NCBI RefSeq assembly: GCF_015670405.1
Contig: NZ_JADPBQ010000012.1
Span: 1-64,000, forward strand
Direction: 5' to 3'
Length of the DNA stretch: 64,000 nucleotides
From: Clostridium sp. 1001271B_151109_B4
GTDB lineage: Bacteria; Bacillota; Clostridia; Clostridiales; Clostridiaceae
The notes under the pieces are model-generated. The model did not search any database. It saw only the letters and a list, made by a program, of their open reading frames with translations, and was not told the DNA's origin. This document shows positions 1-8,251 of this stretch, in pieces. The stretch's first letter is position 1. Every line of letters starts with the position of its first letter. Position numbers and translations under genes: made by a program.

Positions 1-306
1 GAATCGCCTTCAGAACCAGAACCGCCTTCAGAGCCAGAATCGCCTTCAGAGCCAGAACCGCCTTCAGAGCCAGAACCACCTTCAGAACCAGAACCACCTT
101 CAGAACCAGAACCGCCTTCAGAGCCAGAACCGCCTTCAGAGCCAGAACCACTTTCAGAACCAGAACCGCCTTCAGAGCCAGAATCGCCTTCAGAGCCAGA
201 ACCGCCTTCAGAGCCAGAACCGCCTTCAGAACCAGAATCGCCTTCAGAACCAGAACCGCCTTCAGAGCCAGAATCGCCTTCAGAGCCAGGACCACCTTCA
301 GAACCA
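1..306. repeat. 18-bp tandem repeat, 17 units, coding
   Basis: Seventeen consecutive 18-bp units of the form gaaYcRccttcagaRcca, with a degenerate eighteenth unit to about 324. The array continues beyond the left edge. Each unit encodes one SGSEGG/SGSEGD hexapeptide on the minus strand. Variation is mostly synonymous (gaa/gag) or Gly/Asp, which suggests unequal exchange under protein-level constraint. Confidence 0.95.
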
Positions 307-647
307 GAACCACCATTAGAGCTAGAACTACTGTTAGAGTTATTATTTGGTCTGTTTGGCTTAGATGTTGTTATATCTTCGTCATTTTCATCATCACTAT
401 AATAAATATCATTATTTTCATTATTATAAGTATCAATTTCAACTTCAGTTGGTTCTTCTACTATAACTTCTTCAGGAGGAATATAAGCTTCTATCTCTTC
501 ATCCAATATAGCCTTTTTTTCCCTTAATACGATAGAATTATTTGTAGTTGCCTTTGTTTGAATAAAATCAAGTGAGAAAATTAAAATTGTAGCAACTAGC
601 AAAATAACAATAAACATATTTTGAAATTTTTCAGATTTAAAGTTCAT
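1..647 (-). CDS. Membrane-anchored protein with SGSEGG hexapeptide repeats (C-terminal part outside window)
   Basis: The reading frame starts at the ATG complementary to 645-647, preceded on the minus strand by AAGGAG about 10 nt upstream, and runs off the left edge. Residues about 11-25 form one hydrophobic segment (MFIVILLVATILIFS), so it is either a signal peptide or an N-terminal anchor. An acidic stretch rich in Glu, Asp and Asn follows (about residues 45-100). From about residue 113 the protein is an array of Ser-Gly-Ser-Glu-Gly-Gly/Asp hexapeptides continuing to the edge. This is seen directly. I infer an extracytoplasmic protein whose flexible linker leads to an unseen C-terminal domain. 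I do not recognise the family. It is divergent from the LexA-box gene at 806. Confidence 0.75.
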   Translation of the reverse strand, partial: MNFKSEKFQNMFIVILLVATILIFSLDFIQTKATTNNSIVLREKKAILDEEIEAYIPPEEVIVEEPTEVEIDTYNNENNDIYYSDDENDEDITTSKPNRPNNNSNSSSSSNGGSGSEGGPGSEGDSGSEGGSGSEGDSGSEGGSGSEGGSGSEGDSGSEGGSGSESGSGSEGGSGSEGGSGSEGGSGSEGGSGSEGGSGSEGDSGSEGGSGSEGD

Positions 648-740
648 AAAGTATGTTCTCCTTATATGATAAATAATAGTTTTACATAAATAATATTCTA
701 TAAAATGTAAAAAGAATCCTCTAAATTAGTAAAAAAAATG

Positions 741-794
741 TTGCTTAAGAACAAATGTTCTGATATTATTAAACTAATAATTGAACATTTGTTC
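741..794 (+). promoter_or_regulatory. Promoter with two LexA-type (SOS) boxes
   Basis: TTGCTT (741-746), a 17-nt spacer and TATTAT (764-769) form a promoter. GAACAAATGTTC (749-760) fills the spacer. GAACATTTGTTC (783-794) lies after the expected transcript start and abuts the ribosome binding site GGAGG (795-799). Both fit the Gram-positive LexA core GAAC-N4-GTTC exactly. Control by LexA is inferred from these matches and their positions. Confidence 0.75.
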
Positions 795-805
795 GGAGGT
801 GCGGT

Positions 806-1108
806 ATGAAAGAGAATAGGGCAATATTTGTAAAGGTTAATTATAAGAATATAGGGGAATTAAATAGTTTTATTTATGATAGTATGAATGGAGTAAATAG
901 AAATAAAGATAAATATGTAATGTGTGCTGGAAAATATAGCAAAGACGGTTGGACGATGGTTTTTAAAGCTAAAAGCATAAGTGAAGCTGAGGAGTTATTA
1001 AATATTAATTCAGCCAAAAGAGAATCGCATAGAAAGAAAGAATTAATTAATACACAATTAATGGATAAAGAGAGGGTATTGATACCTTCATGGATGAATA
1101 ATAACTAA
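806..1108 (+). CDS. Small protein of unknown function, predicted SOS-induced
   Basis: A 100-residue soluble protein with no signal peptide, membrane segment or family motif that I recognise. The N-terminal 70 residues look like a compact alpha/beta fold (alternating IFVKV, MCAGKY and WTMVFKA strands with helices). The C-terminal third is basic and charged (KRESHRKKE) and ends in MNNN. The ATG at 806 has GGAGG at 795-799. The promoter carries two LexA-type boxes, so a DNA-damage role (division arrest, repair accessory or toxin) is plausible but unproven. It is monocistronic, with murI 118 nt downstream. Confidence in the gene is good and in any function nil. Confidence 0.7.
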   Translation: MKENRAIFVKVNYKNIGELNSFIYDSMNGVNRNKDKYVMCAGKYSKDGWTMVFKAKSISEAEELLNINSAKRESHRKKELINTQLMDKERVLIPSWMNNN

Positions 1109-1226
1109 TTCATTATTTACATAAAGAATGCATAATAATTTATATATTATAATAAATCAAAGTAGATTTACGCTTAATTAAGGTATAAAATAAAATTAAG
1201 GAATATATAAATTGGAGTGAGATGAT

Positions 1227-2003
1227 TTGGATAAAAAGGATATGCCCATAGGCTTTTTAGATTCAGGTGTTGGTGGACTAAGTGTGATGAGAGAAGCTAT
1301 TAAAATAATGCCTAATGAAAATTATATATATTTTGGAGATTCAAAAAATGCTCCATATGGAATAAAACCTACAAAGGAAATAAGGGATCTAACATTTAAT
1401 GTAGTAGACTTTTTAATTGATAAGGGAATTAAGGGATTGGTTGTAGCTTGTAATACGGCAACTAGTGCAGCAGTAAGTGAATTAAGAAAAACATATCCTG
1501 ATTTACCTTTAGTAGGTATAGAGCCAGCTATAAAGCCAGCTGTTGAGATGAATAAGGATGGTAAAATATTAATAATGGCAACTCCTATGACAATTAAACA
1601 AGAAAAGTTTAATTTATTACTTAATAAATACAAAGACAAGGCAGATATAGTTCCAATACCATGTGCAGGGCTTATGGAGTTTATAGAAGAAGGAATATTA
1701 AGTGGAAATCAATTAGAAGAGTATTTAAGGGAAAAGTTGTGTATATATAAAAGCGAGGAAATAGCATCAATAGTTTTAGGATGTACACATTATCCGTTTG
1801 TTAAAGATACAATAGAAAAAGTTGTAGGTAGTGAAATTGATATTATAGATGGTGGAGAAGGAACTGCTAGAGAAATAAAACGAAGATTAAAAGAAAAAGA
1901 TTTATTAACCCATAGGACTACTAAAGGAGAAATATCAATTTATAATTCATTAGAAGAACAAAAGGTAATAGAGTTAAGTTTAAAGTTAATAGAAAAAAAA
2001 TAG
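1227..2003 (+). CDS. murI: Glutamate racemase
   Basis: Interconverts L- and D-glutamate to supply D-Glu for peptidoglycan; cytoplasmic. At 258 residues it is the usual length. Visible family motifs are [12 protein letters not shown] near the N terminus, VVACNTATS with catalytic Cys75, and LGCTHYPF with the second catalytic Cys186, so both acid/base cysteines are present. The start is TTG 1227, with GGAGTGA beginning at 1214 (9-nt spacing). The next in-frame ATG (1242) would cut into the conserved N terminus. A hairpin terminator follows the stop directly. Confidence 0.95.
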   Translation: MDKKDMPIGFLDSGVGGLSVMREAIKIMPNENYIYFGDSKNAPYGIKPTKEIRDLTFNVVDFLIDKGIKGLVVACNTATSAAVSELRKTYPDLPLVGIEPAIKPAVEMNKDGKILIMATPMTIKQEKFNLLLNKYKDKADIVPIPCAGLMEFIEEGILSGNQLEEYLREKLCIYKSEEIASIVLGCTHYPFVKDTIEKVVGSEIDIIDGGEGTAREIKRRLKEKDLLTHRTTKGEISIYNSLEEQKVIELSLKLIEKK

Positions 2004-2026
2004 AAAACGCCAAGAGGCGTTTTTTT
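2004..2026 (+). terminator. Rho-independent terminator after murI
   Basis: AAAACGCC, loop AAGA, then GGCGTTTT running into a T tract. Confidence 0.9.
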
Positions 2027-2063
2027 ATTGTAGAAATAAATGTAAAAAATAATTGTTAAATAG

Positions 2064-2121
2064 TTGACAATATTCTGAAAATTGTATATATTATTAATAA
2101 AGAAAGAATTTTCAGAAAATT
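2064..2121 (+). promoter_or_regulatory. Promoter with two CodY-type boxes
   Basis: TTGACA (2064-2069), 17 nt and TATATT (2087-2092) make a near-consensus promoter. AATATTCTGAAAATT (2069-2083) matches the CodY consensus AATTTTCWGAAAATT at 14 of 15 positions and lies in the spacer. AATTTTCAGAAAATT (2107-2121) matches at all 15 and lies just after the expected start site. CodY repression in nutrient excess is inferred from these matches. Confidence 0.75.
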
Positions 2122-2137
2122 TAGGGGGATTAATAAT

Positions 2138-2416
2138 ATGAGTATGAATATTAAAGTTAAAGATTTATTAGGTGATAATTATGCTATAGAAGATGCTATT
2201 TTATTAAGAGAGATAGTAAAGAATAACTTAGATCAAGAAGTAATTTTAGATTTTGCTGGGTATGATAGAATACCATCAACATTTTTAATAAATTTATTTA
2301 GTGATTTAATATATAAATTTGGAAGAGACTATATTTTTAAACAAATTGTTGTTAAAAATTTATCAAACTATAGAGATTATTCAAGAGTAGTATTAGGTAC
2401 TGCATTTCAACAATAA
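2138..2416 (+). CDS. STAS-like domain protein (DUF4325 type)
   Basis: A 92-residue soluble protein. The core EVILDFAGYDRIPSTFLINLFSDLIYKFG resembles the STAS-like DUF4325 fold (beta strand ending in a DF-x-G turn, then a helix beginning with Ser/Thr). Family members are small stand-alone proteins, sometimes paired with histidine-kinase-like partners; no partner is next to this one. The ATG at 2138 follows AGGGGG with 8-9 nt spacing. Its own promoter with two CodY-type boxes and its own terminator make it a monocistronic gene that is probably nutrient regulated. Molecular function is unknown. Confidence 0.75.
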   Translation: MSMNIKVKDLLGDNYAIEDAILLREIVKNNLDQEVILDFAGYDRIPSTFLINLFSDLIYKFGRDYIFKQIVVKNLSNYRDYSRVVLGTAFQQ

Positions 2417-2480
2417 AAAATATAACCATATCTAAATAATAGAGAATAAATTCATATCATAAATATTTATCATATATTTA

Positions 2481-2504
2481 GCTTCGATTATCGAGGCTTT
2501 TTTT
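2481..2504 (+). terminator. Terminator after STAS-like gene
   Basis: Hairpin GCTTCGA-tta-TCGAGGC followed by a run of T. Confidence 0.85.
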
Positions 2505-2698
2505 CTTAAGTGAAAGTCCAAATTTTAACTGATACTCTAAATCATATATTTAGTTAGTAGAAGTTACCGTTTTATTAATAAATATATATAAAGTAGAATT
2601 CCTCTAAAAATTTAAGAAAATTTGAATAAAAGATTGAATTAGTATATTAAAATATGATAATAATAAATTATACCAGAAAATGAAAGTGAGGTAATAAA

Positions 2699-3223
2699 AT
2701 GAAAAACCCTATAGTTACTATAGAAATGGAAAATGGAGATATAATGAAAGCTGAGTTATATCCAGAAATAGCACCTAACACAGTAAAGAACTTTGTTGAT
2801 TTAATAAATAGAGGATTTTATGATGGATTAATATTCCATAGAGTAATACCTGGATTTATGATTCAAGGTGGATGTCCAGAAGGAATGGGAATTGGAGGAC
2901 CTGGATATAGCATTAAGGGAGAATTCTCAAGAAATGGATTTAAAAATGACTTAAAGCACACAAAGGGTGTTTTATCAATGGCTAGAGCAATGCATCCAGA
3001 TTCAGCAGGAAGTCAATTCTTTATTATGGTAGAAAATGCACCGCATTTAGACGGTCAATATGCTTCATTTGGAAAAATAATAGAAGGATTAGAAGTTGCT
3101 GATAAGATAGTAAATACTAAAAGAGATTATAGTGACAAACCATATGAAGATCAAGTTATGAAAAAAGTAACAGTAGATACTTTTGGAGAAAATTTTGGAG
3201 AACCTGAAATAATAGAAGATTAA
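2699..3223 (+). CDS. Cyclophilin-type peptidyl-prolyl isomerase
   Basis: Catalyses cis-trans isomerisation of Xaa-Pro bonds during protein folding. There is no signal peptide, so it is cytoplasmic. The 174-residue single cyclophilin domain shows FHRVIPGFMIQGG (catalytic Arg and Phe), SMARAMHPDSAGSQFFIM and the substrate-pocket region PHLDGQYASFGKI. The ATG at 2699 has GTGAGGT just upstream. It stands alone between two terminators. The symbol ppiB would fit but is not certain. Confidence 0.93.
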   Translation: MKNPIVTIEMENGDIMKAELYPEIAPNTVKNFVDLINRGFYDGLIFHRVIPGFMIQGGCPEGMGIGGPGYSIKGEFSRNGFKNDLKHTKGVLSMARAMHPDSAGSQFFIMVENAPHLDGQYASFGKIIEGLEVADKIVNTKRDYSDKPYEDQVMKKVTVDTFGENFGEPEIIED

Positions 3224-3248
3224 TATTTAATTTCATGTTAAAGTAATA

Positions 3249-3272
3249 GGCTGTATCATTTTTGATGCAGCC
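3249..3272 (+). terminator. Terminator-like hairpin after cyclophilin gene
   Basis: GGCTGTATCA pairs with TGATGCAGCC around a TTTT loop. The following tract is only moderately T-rich. Confidence 0.6.
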
Positions 3273-3310
3273 TTAAATTAAAGTTTTGTAAGTATAACGG
3301 GGTGATTGAG

Positions 3311-3685
3311 ATGATTAATAATAATAAGTGTATATTAGTATATGGTTTATCTAATATAGACTTAGAGTATATGAAAAAGCTTAACTATAAAATAATTGAA
3401 ATAACTCCAGAAATGTGCGAAATGACTTTAAGAGATATATTATCAGGATTAAGATTAGATATTTTTAATAATAGTCCGCTTAAAGAAAAAGTAATACTTT
3501 ATAATAATTTAACAGAAATTGAAGTGAAAAAAGTAATAAAATATACTCGTGACTATATCAAAGATGGAATATTAGCTGTAGTAACAGAGCAATCTATTAA
3601 TTGGAAAGTAAATTATTTAATGAAACATTTAAAGAATGAAAAGGATTGGTATTCAAAGGTAAGAAAGGAAATCAAGGATGAGTAG
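3311..3685 (+). CDS. DUF3783 domain protein
   Basis: About 124 residues. The C-terminal half (LKEKVILYNNLTEIEVKKVIKYTRDY...ILAVVTEQSINWKVNYLMKHL) fits the DUF3783 pattern known from Firmicutes, whose function is unknown. I choose ATG 3311 because GGGGTGA (3299-3305) is well spaced from it; an in-frame GTG at 3302 lies inside that site. The end overlaps the next gene by 8 nt, so translation of the two is probably coupled and the protein may act with that regulator. Confidence 0.75.
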   Translation: MINNNKCILVYGLSNIDLEYMKKLNYKIIEITPEMCEMTLRDILSGLRLDIFNNSPLKEKVILYNNLTEIEVKKVIKYTRDYIKDGILAVVTEQSINWKVNYLMKHLKNEKDWYSKVRKEIKDE

Positions 3686-4352
3686 AGTTGGCGAAAAAAT
3701 AAAAGAAGCTAGATTAAAGTCAGGAATGACTCAAAAGGCACTTGGTAAAAAATTAGGTGTAGCAGAAAAATTTATAAATGACGTGGAAACAGGTAGAAAA
3801 ATTGTACAAGAATCATTTATAGAAAAGGCAGCAAAAATATTAAATACAGATTTAAATGATGTAAGTATGGTTGTAACTGATGAAGCATTAATGGAAGAAA
3901 GAAAAAGTTATGCCGAAAGCAATAAGAAACCTACTAAAATAGAAACAAATGAAGTTTGGGATAATGCATTTTCTACGGTATTGAAAAATGTTCCTATTTA
4001 TGATTATAATTTAAAAAATATTTTAGGAAAAATAGAATTGCCTATACATTCAAATAAGGTAGAAGGATATCATCAAGATAAAGTAATGTATTTACAAATT
4101 CAGGATAATGAGATGTCTGGTTTTAGAATGATGGAAGGCGATTTAGCATTTGCTCATTTAGTTAAGGAAATAAGTAATAATGGAATATTTTTAGTGGATT
4201 ATAAAGGAAAAAGAAGAATAAGACAAATAAAAAGTCTTGGAAATTCTAAATTACTTTTAGTAAGTAACGGGGGAGCTCTAATGACTGAAACTGTTGAAAG
4301 TAAAGAAATTGCAGTCATCGCAAAGATAGAAAGAATTGAAATAAGATTATAG
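3678..4352 (+). CDS. XRE-type repressor with S24 (LexA/CI-like) C-terminal domain lacking the catalytic Ser
   Basis: A 224-residue protein. Residues about 5-60 form an XRE/Cro helix-turn-helix (IKEARLKSGMTQKALGKKLGVAEKFINDVETG). Residues about 105-222 resemble the S24 fold of LexA and phage repressors. Where active members carry a Gly-Asp-Ser-Met motif this protein has DNEM, so the nucleophile is replaced by Glu. The lysine segment (DYKGKRRIRQIK) does not align a clear catalytic Lys either. I infer a DNA-binding regulator that cannot self-cleave. It overlaps the DUF3783 gene by 8 nt and is followed by a strong terminator. Its targets are unknown. Confidence 0.8.
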   Translation: MSRVGEKIKEARLKSGMTQKALGKKLGVAEKFINDVETGRKIVQESFIEKAAKILNTDLNDVSMVVTDEALMEERKSYAESNKKPTKIETNEVWDNAFSTVLKNVPIYDYNLKNILGKIELPIHSNKVEGYHQDKVMYLQIQDNEMSGFRMMEGDLAFAHLVKEISNNGIFLVDYKGKRRIRQIKSLGNSKLLLVSNGGALMTETVESKEIAVIAKIERIEIRL

Positions 4353-4378
4353 AAAAGTGCCAAGAGGCACTTTTTTTT
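4353..4378 (+). terminator. Terminator after XRE-S24 gene
   Basis: AAAAGTGCC, loop AAGA, GGCAC, then eight T. The loop is the same AAGA as in the murI terminator. Confidence 0.92.
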
Positions 4379-4624
4379 ATTATATAAATAGTAGAAGTTT
4401 ACCAATAAAAAGTAATGTACATATTAATTTGGGGACAATGTGGATAAGTTAATTAGACCTGTGCATAACTTTGCAATTAATGTTAAGTAAATTTTTTTTA
4501 TTATATTCAGGCAGATTTAAATGATTTAGTTTTTTTATAGAACAATTAATAAAAGTACTTTTTTCAATGTATTAGTTCAAATATATGGAGTTAAACATAT
4601 ATTTATAATAGGAATTATTATGAG

Positions 4625-7600
4625 GTGGTAAATATAGAAAGTAATAAAAATAATTTGGGTTTATTAAAAAATATACCTAAATCAATATTATCAAAGTTTA
4701 ACATATCGAATAATTTTTTAGCAACTAGTAATGATGCTGAAATTGAGGTAAGTATAATTTCAGGTAGTTCTCCAAGTGAAATTTCCCAAATTGTAGAGAA
4801 TTTAGGTGGAAAATATACTGATTTAGGATATGGATATGGGATAGTATTGATTCCTATAGAGAATATTATTGCTTTAGCAACAAGTCCCCAAATTCAATAT
4901 ATTGAATTGCCAAAAAGTTTATATACAAATGATTATGAAAGTAATAGGGCTTCTTGTATAACTCAAATAAATTCTGGAGATTTGAAAGGGCAGGGTGTTT
5001 TAGTTGGATTTATTGATACAGGAATAGATTATACTCATCCTGCATTCAGAAATTCTGACGGAACAACTAGAATAGAATATATATATGATTTAGATGATGA
5101 TGGAAAAATATATGATAAGGCTAAAATTAATGAGGCACTTCAGTCATCTAATCCATATTCAATAGTTAGTTCAACTGATGTTAATGGACATGGGACACAT
5201 GTTGCAGGAATAGCATGTGCTGGGGGAAATATAGATGTGAAATATTATGGTGTAGCACCAGAAAGTTCAATAGTAATGGTTAAGGTTGCTAGAAGTAGAT
5301 TTGCATTGAGTACTCAAATAATGCGAGGAATAAAATTTCTTATTGATAAAGGAAAAGAGCTAAATATGCCATTAGCTATAAATATGAGCTTAAGTACTAA
5401 TGATGGAGCTCATAATGGAAGTAGTTTACTTGAGCAATATATTTCAACAGTATCTGCTACTCAGAGAGTAACTATAGTTATTGCAGCAGGTAATGAAGGG
5501 GAAGCTGCACATCATGTAGGAGGAACATTAGAAGATTTAAATGAAATATATTTTAATATTTCATCAGATGAATCTATAGTTATAATAAACTTATATAAGT
5601 CAATATTACCAGAAGTAAGCATAGAATTGTTTTGTCCATGTGGATTTAGTACAGGAGAATTAATATTAAACGAAGGATTTAATGAAGGCACGATAGGAAG
5701 CTCTAGATATTCCATATATTTAACTGGACCAAAGCCTTTTGATGTAAGTGGAGAAATTGGAATTGTGTTAACTGGTGTTAATAACTTTGTATCATCAGGT
5801 CAGTGGAGGATAACTTTAAGAAAGTTGAATGAATACCATGGAAAATTTGATATGTGGTTACCAATTTCGGAGGGGTTAAATATTAATACAAAATTTTTAA
5901 ATCCGGTTGTTTATAATACATTAGGAATTCCAGCTACAGTTAGAAATGTGATATCAGTTGGTAGTTATAATTACTTGGTTAATACTATCTCGCCATTTAG
6001 TGGTAGAGGAGAAAAGTATAATGGGAAATATATAAAACCAGATATAGTTGCACCAGGTGAAGGAATTTATTCAACTATACCTAATAGAGGATTTGATAAA
6101 AAAACAGGTACATCTATGGCGACACCACAAGTTACTGGAGCTGCTGCTCTTATGATGCAATGGGGTGTAGTTAATAGAAATGATCCATATTTATATGGAG
6201 AGAGATTAAAATATTTTTTGATTACAGGAGCAAAAAAAGGAAGACGAGATATACAATATCCAGATGCAGCATGGGGATATGGAGAGCTTTGTTTAAGAGA
6301 GAGTATTAATTTAGTATCTCAAACGTTGGGCTTAGGATTTAGAAATATTTGTATCAATGATAGACAAGAAAATAAATCACTTAAAGGTGTAGCTGGAATA
6401 GATGTTGACTATGATACAGAAAGTACAGAGAAAGTCTTTATTTTAGCTGAGGTTTCAGATGCAGATGCTCTTAAAAATATATTAAAAATACCAGAAGTTT
6501 CAGGCGTAATGATATCAACAAATTTTGCAGTAATAATTACCCCGGCTAATAAGATTAATGAAATAAGTGAAGCAGTTGTAAGGATAGTTAATATGGAGGT
6601 TTCTACTATATTAACATTGAATGAGCTTTCGCCAGTGGAAGCTAGTGGAGCTCCTGTGTTTAATAACAACCCATACCTAAGGCTTAATGGAAAAGGTGTA
6701 TTGGTAGGGATAATGGATACTGGAATAGATTATCTAAATAAAGAATTTCAAAGAGAAGATGATACTACAAGAATTTTAAGAATATGGGATCAAACTATTC
6801 AGGGAGATAAAGAAATATATGGATTAAAATATGGAACTGAATATACAGAGCAAGAAATAAATAAGGCTATAAATTTACAGACTACAGGTGGTGATCCATA
6901 TAGTATAGTCCCATCTAAGGATGATATAGGACATGGAACTAGGGTAAGTGGAATTATTGGAGGAAGAGGAATAAATCCTGATTTAAAAGGAGCTGCACCT
7001 GACTGTCAGTTTATTATTGTTAAATTAGCTAGATCAACTAAGGTAGAACTTGATGCTGCTCTTATTGATAAAACAGATGTACCTTCATATAGTCCATGGA
7101 GTGCACTATTAGCATTAAGATATATAGTTTCAGTTGCAAGGGCATTAGATAAGCCTGTAGTTGTATTTATACCACTGGGAAGTAGTATGGGGTCTCATAC
7201 AGGTAATGGAATTATTGAATCATCCATAGATAATTTTTCGAGTCAGGCGGCAACTGTAATTGTTGTTCCTACAGGCAATCAAGGTAATACAGATACTCAT
7301 ACAGAAGGTGTAATTGAAAAAGTTGGAGATGTAAAAGATATAGAAATAAGAATTGGCGAAAAACAAAAAAATTTACCGATAGAAATATGGATAGATAAAC
7401 CAAATAGAGTTAAGCTAGCTATTATATCGCCTACGGGGGAAATCATAGATAATCTTGAGTCTAAAAATACAAATAATGATAGGATTAAGTTTTTATATGA
7501 AGAAACTGAAATGATAGTAAATTTTACTTCTCCCGAATTGACAACTGGAGACTCACTTATTTTTATAAGGGCTTATAATTTAAGGGCTGGAATCTGGAAA

Positions 7601-8188
7601 TTTAGATTAACGGGGCAATATATAGTAGAAGGTAAATACTATGCCTGGATACCGCAAAGAGAGCTTATAGATAATGAAACTAAGTTTTTAAATCCTACTG
7701 AATATACAACTATTACATTACCAAGTACATCAAGAGGAGCGATTTCAGTATCGTATTATAATCAAAATAATAATGCAATTTTATCAGAGTCCAGTAGAGG
7801 GTATACAAGAGATGATCGTATAAAGCCAGATATAGCAGCTGGAGGAAGTAGAGCTTTAGTTACTAACCCAGGAGGTACGACTTCACTAATGACTGGATCT
7901 TCAGTTGCTGGGGCAGTTGTTTCAGGATGTTGTGCACTTATTCTTCAATGGGCAGTTACTGATGGAAATTATCCAGATATATATTCAACACAGATAAGAT
8001 CTTATATTATAAGTGGTGCTAAAGGAAGACCGGGAGATGTTTATCCTAACAGAGATTGGGGATATGGGATGTTTGATTTACAAGGTATATTTGATAGGAT
8101 AAGAGAAACCTATACACCGAGATCTGATGTAGGATTTCAAGAATATAGCGTTAATAATCTATTTATTAGAAAACCTACTGATTTATAA
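4625..8188 (+). CDS. Csp-type germination protease with two tandem subtilisin domains
   Basis: Residue numbers count from GTG 4625 (1187 aa). Residues about 35-100 look like a subtilisin propeptide. Domain 1 (about 105-570) has Asp131 (GFIDTGIDY), His189 (NGHGTHVAG), oxyanion Asn290 (AAGNEG) and Ser497 (GTSMATP). Residues about 590-670 resemble a second propeptide. Domain 2 (about 680-1170) has Asp698, His770 (GHGTRVSG), Asn885 and Ser1093 (TGSSVAG). No secretion signal is visible, as expected for a spore protein. Known Csp proteases cut pro-SleC at germination; sleC follows 63 nt downstream with no terminator between. The C. difficile CspBA fusion has one dead domain, whereas both triads look complete here. 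The start is uncertain: no ATG is available, and the AGGTGG site (4623-4628) overlaps GTG 4625 but is ideally placed for ATA 4634. In the 270-nt upstream gap I see no convincing promoter. Confidence 0.88.
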   Translation: MVNIESNKNNLGLLKNIPKSILSKFNISNNFLATSNDAEIEVSIISGSSPSEISQIVENLGGKYTDLGYGYGIVLIPIENIIALATSPQIQYIELPKSLYTNDYESNRASCITQINSGDLKGQGVLVGFIDTGIDYTHPAFRNSDGTTRIEYIYDLDDDGKIYDKAKINEALQSSNPYSIVSSTDVNGHGTHVAGIACAGGNIDVKYYGVAPESSIVMVKVARSRFALSTQIMRGIKFLIDKGKELNMPLAINMSLSTNDGAHNGSSLLEQYISTVSATQRVTIVIAAGNEGEAAHHVGGTLEDLNEIYFNISSDESIVIINLYKSILPEVSIELFCPCGFSTGELILNEGFNEGTIGSSRYSIYLTGPKPFDVSGEIGIVLTGVNNFVSSGQWRITLRKLNEYHGKFDMWLPISEGLNINTKFLNPVVYNTLGIPATVRNVISVGSYNYLVNTISPFSGRGEKYNGKYIKPDIVAPGEGIYSTIPNRGFDKKTGTSMATPQVTGAAALMMQWGVVNRNDPYLYGERLKYFLITGAKKGRRDIQYPDAAWGYGELCLRESINLVSQTLGLGFRNICINDRQENKSLKGVAGIDVDYDTESTEKVFILAEVSDADALKNILKIPEVSGVMISTNFAVIITPANKINEISEAVVRIVNMEVSTILTLNELSPVEASGAPVFNNNPYLRLNGKGVLVGIMDTGIDYLNKEFQREDDTTRILRIWDQTIQGDKEIYGLKYGTEYTEQEINKAINLQTTGGDPYSIVPSKDDIGHGTRVSGIIGGRGINPDLKGAAPDCQFIIVKLARSTKVELDAALIDKTDVPSYSPWSALLALRYIVSVARALDKPVVVFIPLGSSMGSHTGNGIIESSIDNFSSQAATVIVVPTGNQGNTDTHTEGVIEKVGDVKDIEIRIGEKQKNLPIEIWIDKPNRVKLAIISPTGEIIDNLESKNTNNDRIKFLYEETEMIVNFTSPELTTGDSLIFIRAYNLRAGIWKFRLTGQYIVEGKYYAWIPQRELIDNETKFLNPTEYTTITLPSTSRGAISVSYYNQNNNAILSESSRGYTRDDRIKPDIAAGGSRALVTNPGGTTSLMTGSSVAGAVVSGCCALILQWAVTDGNYPDIYSTQIRSYIISGAKGRPGDVYPNRDWGYGMFDLQGIFDRIRETYTPRSDVGFQEYSVNNLFIRKPTDL

Positions 8189-8251
8189 TAATCACTAAAT
8201 ATAATTTAAAAGCATATTAATATAGTGAATTAATTTATGTAGGAGTAATAT

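Noticed and set aside
1-306. Tandem repeats that could be mistaken for a CRISPR array
   Set aside because: There are no unique spacers; units are contiguous 18-mers that translate into an uninterrupted hexapeptide repeat.
1322-1639. 105-codon minus-strand frame within murI
   Set aside because: Antisense shadow with no ribosome site; murI is complete.
4570-4610. Sigma-E-like promoter (CATATATT at 4596) before the Csp gene
   Set aside because: The only ATA upstream has a 12-nt spacing, too short for sigma-E; left unassigned.
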